The position numbers and the translations under genes were made by a program. The notes beneath the pieces are model-generated. The model did not search any database, was not told the DNA's origin, and was given only the letters and a program-made list of their open reading frames with translations. Below are positions 41,986 to 50,582 of a stretch of DNA of 64,000 nt, one piece after another (the stretch's first letter is position 1; each line of letters opens with the position of its first letter). The stretch is taken from contig NZ_CP070619.1 of NCBI RefSeq assembly GCF_017068395.1, positions 7,130,001-7,194,000 of the forward strand. The letters are read 5' to 3'. The DNA is from Rhodococcus pseudokoreensis. Lineage in GTDB: Bacteria > Actinomycetota > Actinomycetes > Mycobacteriales > Mycobacteriaceae.

Positions 41986-43497
41986 GTGATCACCGTCCAG
42001 GACGTCCTGTCCGCCCCCACACTGCGGCTCACGTCGATGAGCGGAACGGCGGGGGTGAACAACCCCATCACCGCAGCCCACGTCTCCGAGTTGACGCGGC
42101 CGCGGGACTGGCTGCAGGGCGGCGAGTTGCTGATGACCGTCGGCCTGATGCTCCCGACCACCGAGAATGGGTGCCGCGACTACGTGCGGGACTGCGTCGC
42201 GGGCGGGGTCGCCGCATTGTGCCTCGGCCTGGGCCACGGGCTGCCCTATCAGGCGCCACCGGCGCCGCTCGTCGCGGCGGCGCGGGAATTCGGCGTCCCG
42301 CTGCTGATCGCCCCCGACTCGGTGCCGTTCATCGCCATCACCAAATGGATCTTCTCCCGGATCGCCGAGGAGGAGAAGCGTGCGCTCGAGGACGCAATCG
42401 AACTCAGCTATCAGCTGACCGCGGTCGCGGCCGGACCGTCGCCGCTGAGCGGACTGCTCGGCACGTGGCGTTCCGTCAGCGGCTCACTCTGCGCGGTGCT
42501 CGACGCGTCCGGCGGGGTCGTCCAACTCTCCGACGGCGTCGATGCCGCGTTCCTGGAGGACGCCCGGGATCAGGTCGGTCGCTACACCACCCGCGGCAAG
42601 GGCTGGACCGCGTTCGGCGGCGCCGGCAGGCGGGAACTCGAACTGCACCCCGTGCGCATCGAGAACCCGCTCGCCTTCGTGGTGCTCGAACGGTCGGCGG
42701 ACAGCGGGCTGCGCCACGCGTCGAATGTTCTCGTCTCGCTGCTGTCGCTCGAACTCGAACGCCGGCACGTGGCAGGCGAACCGGAGCGGCAGCGGCGGGC
42801 GGCGGCGCTGGCGCAACTGCTCCGGCCCGGCCTCCGGCGGGAGCGCGCCCATCAGATCGCCGCCGGCATCGGGCTGTCCCGGGACCCGCTGCAGATCGCA
42901 GTGGTGCGCTCCACCCCCGAGGCGGTGGCCGACCTGACCGCCCGGATCGGTGCAGCCCTCCCGGATTCCGTCCTGAGGCAGCGCAACTCGGACATCGAGA
43001 TCGCGCATCCAGAGTCCGCCGGGCTCGCGGAATTGTTGTCCGGCGTCGCCGAGGGATGCGCGATCGGGATCGGCGCACTGGTTCCCGTCGATGCGCTGGC
43101 GGTGTCGGCCATGCAGGCGCGATCCCTCGTCGCCGTCAGTGCACGACTCGGCCGGGCCGTCGACGCCAAGGAGGGGGAGACCGTCCAGTTGCTGCTGCGC
43201 CTCGGCTCGGCCGACGTGCTCAGCGGCTTCTCCACCGCCGTCCTCGCACCCCTCGATCAGCTCGAGCCGCGCGAACGCGTCGAACTCCAGAGAACCCTCG
43301 AGGAATGGCTGCGCGCCAACGGGGCATGGGACCCCGCGGCGGCCGCCCTCTCCGTGCACCGCAACACCGTCCGGAACCGGATCGACAAGATCGCGGCGCT
43401 GACCGGGCGGAACCTCGACCAGGCCGACGACCGCATGGAACTGTGGCTGGCGCTCAAGGCCAGGGCCGTGACCCCGTCGACCGACGAACCCGACTGA
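41986..43497 (+). CDS. PucR-family transcriptional regulator
   Basis: A 503-aa PucR-type regulator. The N-terminal PucR domain (residues 1-130, with SELTRPRDWLQGGELLMTVG) is followed by a GGDEF-like central region and the C-terminal HTH_30 block (AALSVHRNTVRNRIDKI). GTG at 41986 has AAGGGG six bases upstream and is favoured over a TTG at 41959. It is divergent from the NCS1 permease and so probably its regulator. It ends 3 bp from the convergent butanediol dehydrogenase. Confidence 0.87.
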   Translation: MITVQDVLSAPTLRLTSMSGTAGVNNPITAAHVSELTRPRDWLQGGELLMTVGLMLPTTENGCRDYVRDCVAGGVAALCLGLGHGLPYQAPPAPLVAAAREFGVPLLIAPDSVPFIAITKWIFSRIAEEEKRALEDAIELSYQLTAVAAGPSPLSGLLGTWRSVSGSLCAVLDASGGVVQLSDGVDAAFLEDARDQVGRYTTRGKGWTAFGGAGRRELELHPVRIENPLAFVVLERSADSGLRHASNVLVSLLSLELERRHVAGEPERQRRAAALAQLLRPGLRRERAHQIAAGIGLSRDPLQIAVVRSTPEAVADLTARIGAALPDSVLRQRNSDIEIAHPESAGLAELLSGVAEGCAIGIGALVPVDALAVSAMQARSLVAVSARLGRAVDAKEGETVQLLLRLGSADVLSGFSTAVLAPLDQLEPRERVELQRTLEEWLRANGAWDPAAAALSVHRNTVRNRIDKIAALTGRNLDQADDRMELWLALKARAVTPSTDEPD

Positions 43498-43500
43498 CGG

Positions 43501-44556
43501 TCACGCCCGGACCAGGATCTTCACCGCCGTGTCGTTGTGCTCGATCAACGTGGTGAGCCCCTCGGAGACCAGGTTGTCGAGTTCGATCCGGCCCGTGATG
43601 AACGGGGCCAGGTCGATCACCCCGCTGCGGACCATCTCGATCACCGCCTCGTGGTCGCGGACGTAGGCGATGGTGCCGCGCAGGTCGATCTCCTTGAGGA
43701 CGAGTTTCTGCATGTCGACCGTCGCGGGCTTGCCCCAGATCGACACGTTCACCACCACGGCCGCGGGTCGGACGGCGTCGAGGATGGTGTCGAGGACGGC
43801 GTTCACCCCGGCGCACTCGAACCCGAGATCGGCGCCGACACCGCCGGTAAGCTCGAGCACCCTGGCCTTCACGTCCTCCGACGACGGGTCGACGACGTGA
43901 TCGGCGACCCCACTGGACAGCGCCTTCTGCTTCCGGGCGTCGCTGAGTTCGGTGACGATCGTGGTGACACCCAGACCCTTCAAGACCGCGGCAACCAGGA
44001 GCCCGATCGGCCCGGCACCGCCGACCAGCGCGACGTCGCCGGCCTCGGCCCCGCTGCGGACGACCGCATGATGCGCGACGCTGAGTGGTTCGATCAGGGC
44101 TGCCTCGTCGAGCGGGATGTCGCCGATCTTGTGCACCCACCGGCGGTCGACCACCACCTTCTCGCTGAGTCCGCCTCCGCCACCGGCCAATCCGATGAAC
44201 CCCATCTTCGTACACAGGTGATAGTTGCCAGCCTTGCAGGACGCGCACTCGTTGCACACGAAGTACGGCTCCACCACCACGTTGTCGCCGACCGCGACAT
44301 CGGTGACGCCCTCACCGACCTCCTCCACCGTCCCGGAGAACTCGTGGCCCATCGTCACCGGCGCGTTCTCGTGCGACAGCGGATGCGGATGTCCCGGCGG
44401 GGAGATGAAGATCGGGCCCTCCAGGTACTCGTGCAGGTCGGTGCCGCAGATGCCGCACCAGCCGACCCGGAGTTTCACGGCGCCCGGCCGCAATTCCGGT
44501 TCGGGGATGTCGTCGATCCGGATGTCGCGTCGTCCGTGGAACCGTGCTGCTCTCAT
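43501..44556 (-). CDS. Zn-dependent 2,3-butanediol dehydrogenase-like alcohol dehydrogenase
   Basis: A 351-aa medium-chain dehydrogenase. The catalytic-zinc residues are visible in C-G-I-C-G-T-D and GHEFSG, and the structural-zinc cysteines in CNECASCKAGNYHLC. The Rossmann motif is GGAGPIGLL. It resembles (R,R)-butanediol/L-threonine-type dehydrogenases (EGPIFISPPGHPHPLS insertion). Substrate should be a secondary diol or similar. ATG at 44556. Monocistronic. Confidence 0.84.
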   Translation of the reverse strand: MRAARFHGRRDIRIDDIPEPELRPGAVKLRVGWCGICGTDLHEYLEGPIFISPPGHPHPLSHENAPVTMGHEFSGTVEEVGEGVTDVAVGDNVVVEPYFVCNECASCKAGNYHLCTKMGFIGLAGGGGGLSEKVVVDRRWVHKIGDIPLDEAALIEPLSVAHHAVVRSGAEAGDVALVGGAGPIGLLVAAVLKGLGVTTIVTELSDARKQKALSSGVADHVVDPSSEDVKARVLELTGGVGADLGFECAGVNAVLDTILDAVRPAAVVVNVSIWGKPATVDMQKLVLKEIDLRGTIAYVRDHEAVIEMVRSGVIDLAPFITGRIELDNLVSEGLTTLIEHNDTAVKILVRA

Positions 44557-44629
44557 GGATCCGCCCTCACCTCGTTGTGAACGTGCTGATGAGCCGAACG
44601 GTACGACGCCGCAACGCGGCCGGGAAGGG

Positions 44630-44645
44630 TTGCACTGCGTTGCAA
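44630..44645. promoter_or_regulatory. Dyad upstream of the butanediol dehydrogenase gene
   Basis: TTGCA-CTGCGT-TGCAA is a perfect 5-bp-arm inverted repeat, 73 bp upstream of the dehydrogenase start. It may be a regulator site for that gene. No adjacent regulator gene can be assigned to it. Confidence 0.35.
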
Positions 44646-44746
44646 TCCGACGACGACTGTGTGACGTTCACCGGCGGATAGCTGGTTTGGCCGGATCTGC
44701 GGGTACCTTCGAAGGGAAAGACTGGTTCGATCTGGGGGAGTGAGGC

Positions 44747-45388
44747 ATGGCACGCATACGCACGGCGGCTGAAGCTGAAATCAATGCCGCCGAGCAGATG
44801 CAGAAGCTCGGTTACGGCGACGCGACAGCGCTACTCGGCGGCACGGACGGCGGCATCGACGTCTACTCGTCACGCGCGTACGCGCAGGTGAAGTGGCGCG
44901 GCGGCAGCGCAGGCAAATCGGATCTCGAGAACCTCTACGGCACCCGCGGAACCAGCCACGCCCGGAAACTCCTGTACTTCTCCGGCCCCGGCTACACCGA
45001 CGAGGCCGTCGACTACGCGGACGCCGTGGGCATCGCCCTGTTCCGGTGCGAACCCGACGGCGAAACCCCGCCGCTCGGCGCCCACGCCCCGAAACTGGTG
45101 ACCGCCGCGCGTAACTCGACGGTTGCGGTGGCCCCGTCCCCGCCGCCCCCACCCGAGCCCGAGTCGCCGGCGCGCATCGTCGCCCGCAACGCATGGGCGA
45201 TGGTCGCGGGCTTCTTCGGCGCGCACTGGCAACTCCTCGGCGCCGTCCTCTGCACGATCGTCCTCATGATCGCCCCCTTCGGCGAAGGGAACGTCGGGCT
45301 GCGCGTGTTCGCGACGATCCTCGCCGTCGTCGGCGCACCGGTGTTCTGGCTCCTCTTCGTCCAGCACCGGCACGCGAGAGCCAGATAG
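44747..45388 (+). CDS. Mrr-like restriction-endonuclease domain with C-terminal membrane anchor
   Basis: A 213-aa protein. The N-terminal half has the type IV/Mrr PD-(D/E)xK core: GGTDGGID with D38, then Q47-V-K49 in AQVKW, plus conserved early glutamates. A proline-rich linker (about residues 123-140) leads to two C-terminal membrane helices (about 155-208). A nuclease tied to the membrane suggests action on incoming or membrane-associated DNA. ATG at 44747 behind GGGGGAG. It stands alone, with no methylase nearby, as is usual for type IV restriction. Confidence 0.78.
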   Translation: MARIRTAAEAEINAAEQMQKLGYGDATALLGGTDGGIDVYSSRAYAQVKWRGGSAGKSDLENLYGTRGTSHARKLLYFSGPGYTDEAVDYADAVGIALFRCEPDGETPPLGAHAPKLVTAARNSTVAVAPSPPPPPEPESPARIVARNAWAMVAGFFGAHWQLLGAVLCTIVLMIAPFGEGNVGLRVFATILAVVGAPVFWLLFVQHRHARAR

Positions 45389-45468
45389 TTCGTTGCCGTA
45401 ACGATCTCGCTCGCGTCGACGACAGCCAGCGTGACTGTCGACATTCGAGTGGAATCGCGGAGATGAAT

Positions 45469-45846
45469 ATGGGCTTGATGAATGGCCTGATGGGTAATGC
45501 GGGAAAGATCGACCCGGCTGCGGCGCAGGCGGAATACTCACGACTTCTCGGAAACGGTGAGCAGGTCCACGCCGCGTATCTGCTGGTTCGCGACGCCTTC
45601 CTGTTCACCAACCGGCGACTCATTCTCGTCGACAAGCAGGGGATCACGGGAAAGAAGATCGAGTACCACAGCGTGCTGTACAAATCGATCACGCATTTCG
45701 CGGTGGAGACGGCCGGGAACTTCGATCTCGACGCCGAACTGAAGATCTGGATCTCCGGCAATCCGGTTCCGCTGCAGAAGCGGTTCTCGAAGTCGGTGGA
45801 CATCTACGAGGTGCAGGCGATCCTGTCGCACTTCGTCGCCGGGTAG
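45469..45846 (+). CDS. Bacterial PH-domain protein
   Basis: A 125-aa single bacterial PH domain with the family landmarks LGNGEQVHAAYLLVRDAFLFTNRRLILVD and a final helix VDIYEVQAILSHFVAG. The function of these small soluble PH proteins is not established. ATG at 45469 (an alternative ATG at 45463 overlaps the GCGGAG site). A strong hairpin follows it. Confidence 0.85.
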   Translation: MGLMNGLMGNAGKIDPAAAQAEYSRLLGNGEQVHAAYLLVRDAFLFTNRRLILVDKQGITGKKIEYHSVLYKSITHFAVETAGNFDLDAELKIWISGNPVPLQKRFSKSVDIYEVQAILSHFVAG

Positions 45847-45866
45847 CGCACCCGACCCCGTAACTG

Positions 45867-45908
45867 CGAGAACACCACCGTCGGTAAATACCGGCGGTGG
45901 TGTTCTCG
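45867..45908. terminator. Strong bidirectional terminator hairpin
   Basis: CGAGAACACCACCG (45867-45880) and CGGTGGTGTTCTCG (45895-45908) pair perfectly over 14 bp. The inner CGGT/AACC-like segment CGGT-AAAT-ACCG extends the structure. It lies between the convergent PH-domain and ribH genes, so it can serve both. Confidence 0.85.
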
Positions 45909-45928
45909 GTGCGGATTCGGGAGGCGAG

Positions 45929-46390
45929 TCAGTTCGCGGTCGGCAGCGACTTCAGCGACTTGACGGTGGCGATGCAGGCCCGCGCGGCCTCGGCGCCCTT
46001 CTTGACGAAGTGGTCGCCGAAGTAGGTGAGGTGCTCGTCGTGCTCGTGGAAGTGGTGCGGGGTCAGCACAACCGAGAACACCGGCACGTCCGTGTCGAGT
46101 TGCACCCGCATGAGGCCGTCGATGACCGCGGTCGCGACGAACTCGTGCCGGTAGATGCCGCCGTCGACTACGAGCGCGGCCGCGACGACGGCGTCGTAAC
46201 GCCCCGTGAGGGCGAGGCGTCGTGCGTGCAGCGGGATCTCGAACGCGCCCGGCACCTCGAAGAAGTCCAGGTCGTCCTTCGAATAGCCCAGCGTGGTCAC
46301 CTCGTCGGTGAAGCCGTCGCGTGCGCGGTCGACGATGTTGCGGTGCCACGTGGCCTGGATGAACGCGATTCGTCCCTGACTCTCACTCAT
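45929..46390 (-). CDS. ribH: 6,7-dimethyl-8-ribityllumazine synthase, type II (RibH2-like)
   Basis: A 153-aa lumazine synthase. The FIQATWHRNIVD, FEVPGAFEIPLHARRL and VVDGGIYRHEFVA motifs and the LTPHHFH block are present. The short HHF.EHDEH variant and isolated location match the decameric type II (RibH2) enzymes first described in rhizobia, not the standard RibH of the rib operon. It makes the direct riboflavin precursor, or in some RibH2 cases supports stress response. No other rib genes or FMN riboswitch are nearby. ATG at 46390. Confidence 0.88.
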   Translation of the reverse strand: MSESQGRIAFIQATWHRNIVDRARDGFTDEVTTLGYSKDDLDFFEVPGAFEIPLHARRLALTGRYDAVVAAALVVDGGIYRHEFVATAVIDGLMRVQLDTDVPVFSVVLTPHHFHEHDEHLTYFGDHFVKKGAEAARACIATVKSLKSLPTAN

Positions 46391-46413
46391 GGTCTGAAAC
46401 TACTGCACCGGTC

Positions 46414-46926
46414 CTAGCGGTGTGAACGGGGCAGTGCCGTCGACCGGCCCCACCCGGAGTCGTCGGTGAGGTGCTCGAGCAGCGGCTGAATCCGGTACGG
46501 CAGCGGGCTCGTCAGCGCGATGGTCGTCGTCGAATGCGTGATGCCGGGCAGGTTCGCGATCTTCTCCAGCAACTTCTGCAGCTCCGCGTGCGTGGACGTG
46601 GCCACCCGCACCAGCAGGTCCTCCCGGCCGGTGGTCGCGTGGATCTCGATGACCTCCGGCAGGTCGACGAGACGGTTGCCGACGGCGGTCAGCTTGCCCT
46701 GTTCGAGTTCCAGCCCGACGAACGCCTGAATGGGAATGCCGACCTCGGCGAGGTCGAGGTTGGGGCGGAAGCCGGTGAGCAGCCCGCTGGTCTCCATGCG
46801 CTTCATCCGGGACTGGACGGTGTTGCGGGCGACGCCCAGCGAGTTGGCGAGTTCGGCCACGCTCATGCGTGAGTCCTGGCCGAGCAGTCCGAGCAACTGC
46901 ACGTCGAGCTTGTCGATGCTGAGCAC
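46414..46926 (-). CDS. Lrp/AsnC-family transcriptional regulator
   Basis: A 170-aa Lrp-type regulator: N-terminal winged HTH (LDVQLLGLLGQDSRMSVAEL, VARNTVQSRMKRME) and a C-terminal RAM ligand domain. GTG at 46926. It is divergent from the indolepyruvate oxidoreductase/valine-type dehydrogenase pair, which fits a BkdR-like regulator of amino-acid catabolism. Two dyads lie in the shared intergenic region. Confidence 0.88.
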   Translation of the reverse strand: MLSIDKLDVQLLGLLGQDSRMSVAELANSLGVARNTVQSRMKRMETSGLLTGFRPNLDLAEVGIPIQAFVGLELEQGKLTAVGNRLVDLPEVIEIHATTGREDLLVRVATSTHAELQKLLEKIANLPGITHSTTTIALTSPLPYRIQPLLEHLTDDSGWGRSTALPRSHR

Positions 46927-46944
46927 TTTGGGTACCTCCGGGAA

Positions 46945-46980
46945 GTGACCACCGTCACCTGTTGCGTGAACTGATCAGTT
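46945..46980. promoter_or_regulatory. Dyads in the lrp/oxidoreductase divergent promoter
   Basis: Two palindromes lie here: GTGAC-CACC-GTCAC at 46945-46958 and the perfect 12-mer AACTGATCAGTT at 46969-46980. They sit upstream of both divergent genes, so are candidates for Lrp binding. Lrp sites are usually loose, so the assignment is tentative. Confidence 0.45.
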
Positions 46981-47063
46981 GATCCGATTTGCGTTGACCA
47001 AATCATAGAGCAGATACAGGATCAAGCTCACGAAATGCTCAACGCGACGGATCGGGAATCGCA

Positions 47064-50000
47064 ATGACTCAGCTAGACGACGCTCGCACCAGTGCAGCAT
47101 CCTTTGATCTCGCCGACCGATACCGGGCCGACTCGGGTCCGGTGTTGATGACCGGTGTCCAGGCCATCGCCCGCCAGCTGGTGGAGCAGCACGAACGCGA
47201 CCGCCGCGCGGGCCTGAACGTCGCGACGTTCGTCTCCGGCTACCAGGGCAGCCCCCTCGCCGGCCTCGACCGCACCATCGCCGCCATCCCCACGCTGAGC
47301 ACCGACCACGACGTGAAGTTCGTGCCCGGCATGAACGAGGAACTCGCCGCGACGTCCGTCTGGGGCAGCCAGGTGGACCTCCCGCAGGGCGAGCGTACCC
47401 ACGACGGCGTCGTCGGCGTCTGGTACGGCAAGGGTCCCGGCCTCGACCGCGCCAGCGACTCCATCCGGCACGCCGCGATGTACGGCGCCAACGCGCGCGG
47501 CGGCGTCCTCGTCCTCGTGGGCGACGACCCCAACGCCAAGTCCTCCACCATCCCCTGCGCCAGCGAACGGTCCATGGCCGCAATGGGCATGCCCGTGTTC
47601 TTCCCGCGCAACGCCGAAGAGGTCATCACGTTCGGCCTCTACGGGGTGGCGCTGTCGCGGATCTCCGGCTGCTGGTCGGGCATGAAGATCGTCGCCGACG
47701 TCGCCGACGGACTCTGGACCCTCGACCGCGACTTCGCCGGACTCGACATCGTGCTCCCCGAGATCGAGTGGAACGGCAAGCCGTGGTCGTACCGGCAGCG
47801 CGTCCTCGCGTCCCCGCCCGACAGCGTCTACGCCGAGGCCGACCTCTACGGACCGCGCTGGGCGATGGTCGAGGCGTTCAACGCCGCCAACGACATCGAC
47901 GCGATCGAGGTCAACCCGCGCACCGCGTGGCTGGGCATCGCCGCCGTCGGCACCGCGTACGACTCGCTGCGCCAGGCCCTGCTCGACCTCGGGCTCGGCG
48001 ACTCCCAGCTCGAGGACGCCGGCATCCGCATCCTCCGGGTCGGCATGCCCTACCCGCTGGGCGCCGACAAGGTTCGCGAACTCGCCGACGGCGTCGAGCA
48101 GGTCCTCGTCGTCGAGGAGAAGATGCCGTTCGTCGAGTCCCAGCTCAAGGACATCCTCTACGGCGGCGCCAGTGCACCCGCCGTGCTGGGCAAGAAGAAC
48201 GCGCAGGGCAAGAACCTGATCCCCGTCGACGGCGAACTGACCGCCGCCCGGCTCACCGGACCGCTGCGACGCGTCCTGAAGGACCGGGTCGCGCTGACCC
48301 CGGCCCCGCCGCCGCGCCTCGAGCTGACCGTCCTCCCGACGTCGCGCACCCCGTACTTCTGCTCCGGCTGCCCGCACAACCGCTCCACCGCGGTGCCCGA
48401 GGGGTCGATCGCGGGCGGCGGCATCGGCTGCCACACCCTGGTCACGATGTCCGGCCGCACCGACAGCGCCGTCACGATGCTTACCCAGATGGGCGGCGAG
48501 GGCGCGCAGTGGATCGGGCAGGCCCCGTTCAGCGACGTCAAGCACATGTTCCAGAACGTCGGCGACGGCACCTACTTCCACTCCGGCCAGCTCGCCGTGC
48601 AGGCGTGCGTCGCGGCCGGCGTCAACATCACGTACAAGGTGCTCTACAACTCCGCGGTCGCGATGACCGGCGCCCAGGACGCCGAGGCCGGGCTGACCGT
48701 GCCGCAGCTGACCCACAAGCTGGCGTCCGAGGGTGTCAAGCAGATCATCGTCTGCGCCGAGGACCCCAAGCGGCACAAGGGCGCCCACTTCGCCGCCAAC
48801 ACGCTGCTGTGGGACCGCACCCGGCTCGACGAGGCGCAGCGCGTCCTGCGCGACATCGAAGGCGTCACCGTCCTCATCTTCGACCAGCAGTGCGCCGCCG
48901 AGGCCCGCCGCAAGCGCAAGCGCGGCAAGCTGCCCGCCCGCCGCACCCGCGTCGTCATCAACGAGGCCGTCTGCGAGGGCTGCGGCGACTGCGGCGTCAA
49001 GTCGAACTGCCTGTCCGTGCAGCCCGTCGACACCGAGTTCGGCCGCAAGACCAAGATCGACCAGACCAGCTGCAACACCGACTACTCCTGCCTCGAGGGC
49101 GACTGCCCGTCGTTCGTGACGGTCGAACTGCCCGAGGAAGGCGCGCCGAAGACGTTGCGCGAGATCCCGGTTCCGCCGGAGGTCGGCGACCCCGATCCCG
49201 CCGTGTGGACCGGAACCCACAACCTGTTCATGGCCGGTGTCGGTGGTACCGGCATCGTCACCGTCAACCAGGTGCTGGGCATGGCCGCGCTGCGCGCCGG
49301 GCTGCACGTCGAGGGACTCGACCAGACCGGACTCAGCCAGAAGGCCGGACCGGTCACGTCGCACCTGCGGCTCAGTGATCAGAAGACGCGGTCGGGAAGC
49401 TCGGCGCCGTCCAACCGGATCAGCCCCGCGACCGCCGACTGCGTCCTCGCGTTCGACCTGCTGACCGCCGCCGACGCCAAGTACGCCGGGTTCGGCAGCT
49501 CCGACCGCACCATCACCGTCGCGTCGACGAGCCAGACCCCGACCGGCGACATGGTCTACGACCCCGCCGTCCGCTACCCCGACGAGGACAAGCTTCTCGA
49601 GCGTCTCGACGTCTCTGCCCGCGAACTCACCGCGATCGACGGCCTCGCCGCCGCCACCGCGCTGTTCGGCAGCACCGCCGCAGCCAACTTCCTGCTGGTC
49701 GGCGCCGCCTACCAGGCAGGCGGGCTGCCCGTCCCCGCCCGGTTCATCGAGGAAGCCCTCGAGATCAACGGTGTCGCCGTCGAGTCCAACAAGGCCGCAT
49801 TCCACTGGGGACGCGTCGCCGTCGCCGACCGGGCCGCGTTCCTCGCCGCCACCAGTTCCGCCGCCGTGCCGCAGCGCAGCGACACCGTCGTCCCGGCCCA
49901 CCTGTTCGCCGGGTCCACCCTCGACGGCGCGACCCGCGAGCTCACCGAACGCCGGGCCGCGAACCTGGTCGCCTTCCAGGGTGACCGCGTCGCCGCCCGC

Positions 50001-50576
50001 TACATCGCCCTGGTGCAGCAGGCGTGGGACGCCGAGCGCGCACTGGGCGACCGGACCGAGTTCAGCGAGGCCGTTGCCGCCGGGCTGCACAAGCTCACCG
50101 CGTACAAGGACGAGTACGAGGTGGCCCGGATGCTCACCGACCAGGCGTTCCTCGACGCCGCCGCCGGCGAGGTCCCCGGAGCCGGCAAGCTCACCTACAA
50201 GCTGCACCCGCCGGTCCTCAAGGCGATGGGCCGCAAGACCAAGATCGGATTCGGCCCCCGCTCCCACGTCGCGCTCAAGACTCTCGCCAAGGCGAAGTTC
50301 CTGCGCGGCACCGCGTTCGACCCGTTCGGCTACGCCAAGGTCCGTCGTCTCGAGCGTCAACTGCTCGCGCACTACGAGGCCACCGTCGCCGGCCTGATTG
50401 CCGACCTCACCGCCGACACCTATGACACCGCCACGCTGATCGCCGCGACTCCGGACCTCGTCCGGGGCTACGAGGACGTCAAGCTGCGCAACGTCACCGT
50501 CTACCTCCAGCGTCTCGCCGAACTCGGCGTCGACACCTCCACCATCACGATTGCCACCCCTTCGGAAAGGTCCTGA
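47064..50576 (+). CDS. Indolepyruvate:ferredoxin oxidoreductase, single-chain form
   Basis: A 1170-aa fusion of the alpha and gamma-type subunits. The N-terminal half carries a pyrimidine-binding domain (TGVQAIARQLVEQ) and a TPP-binding region (CSGCPHNRSTAVPEG). A ferredoxin-like pair of cysteine clusters (CEGCGDCGVKSNC, CNTDYSCLEGDC) lies around residues 635-685 and the C-terminal gamma domain opens with GVGGTGIVTVNQVL. It oxidatively decarboxylates aryl- or branched 2-oxoacids to acyl-CoA, reducing ferredoxin. ATG at 47064. The valine-type dehydrogenase follows after 6 bp. Confidence 0.9.
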   Translation: MTQLDDARTSAASFDLADRYRADSGPVLMTGVQAIARQLVEQHERDRRAGLNVATFVSGYQGSPLAGLDRTIAAIPTLSTDHDVKFVPGMNEELAATSVWGSQVDLPQGERTHDGVVGVWYGKGPGLDRASDSIRHAAMYGANARGGVLVLVGDDPNAKSSTIPCASERSMAAMGMPVFFPRNAEEVITFGLYGVALSRISGCWSGMKIVADVADGLWTLDRDFAGLDIVLPEIEWNGKPWSYRQRVLASPPDSVYAEADLYGPRWAMVEAFNAANDIDAIEVNPRTAWLGIAAVGTAYDSLRQALLDLGLGDSQLEDAGIRILRVGMPYPLGADKVRELADGVEQVLVVEEKMPFVESQLKDILYGGASAPAVLGKKNAQGKNLIPVDGELTAARLTGPLRRVLKDRVALTPAPPPRLELTVLPTSRTPYFCSGCPHNRSTAVPEGSIAGGGIGCHTLVTMSGRTDSAVTMLTQMGGEGAQWIGQAPFSDVKHMFQNVGDGTYFHSGQLAVQACVAAGVNITYKVLYNSAVAMTGAQDAEAGLTVPQLTHKLASEGVKQIIVCAEDPKRHKGAHFAANTLLWDRTRLDEAQRVLRDIEGVTVLIFDQQCAAEARRKRKRGKLPARRTRVVINEAVCEGCGDCGVKSNCLSVQPVDTEFGRKTKIDQTSCNTDYSCLEGDCPSFVTVELPEEGAPKTLREIPVPPEVGDPDPAVWTGTHNLFMAGVGGTGIVTVNQVLGMAALRAGLHVEGLDQTGLSQKAGPVTSHLRLSDQKTRSGSSAPSNRISPATADCVLAFDLLTAADAKYAGFGSSDRTITVASTSQTPTGDMVYDPAVRYPDEDKLLERLDVSARELTAIDGLAAATALFGSTAAANFLLVGAAYQAGGLPVPARFIEEALEINGVAVESNKAAFHWGRVAVADRAAFLAATSSAAVPQRSDTVVPAHLFAGSTLDGATRELTERRAANLVAFQGDRVAARYIALVQQAWDAERALGDRTEFSEAVAAGLHKLTAYKDEYEVARMLTDQAFLDAAAGEVPGAGKLTYKLHPPVLKAMGRKTKIGFGPRSHVALKTLAKAKFLRGTAFDPFGYAKVRRLERQLLAHYEATVAGLIADLTADTYDTATLIAATPDLVRGYEDVKLRNVTVYLQRLAELGVDTSTITIATPSERS

Positions 50577-50582
50577 GAAGAC

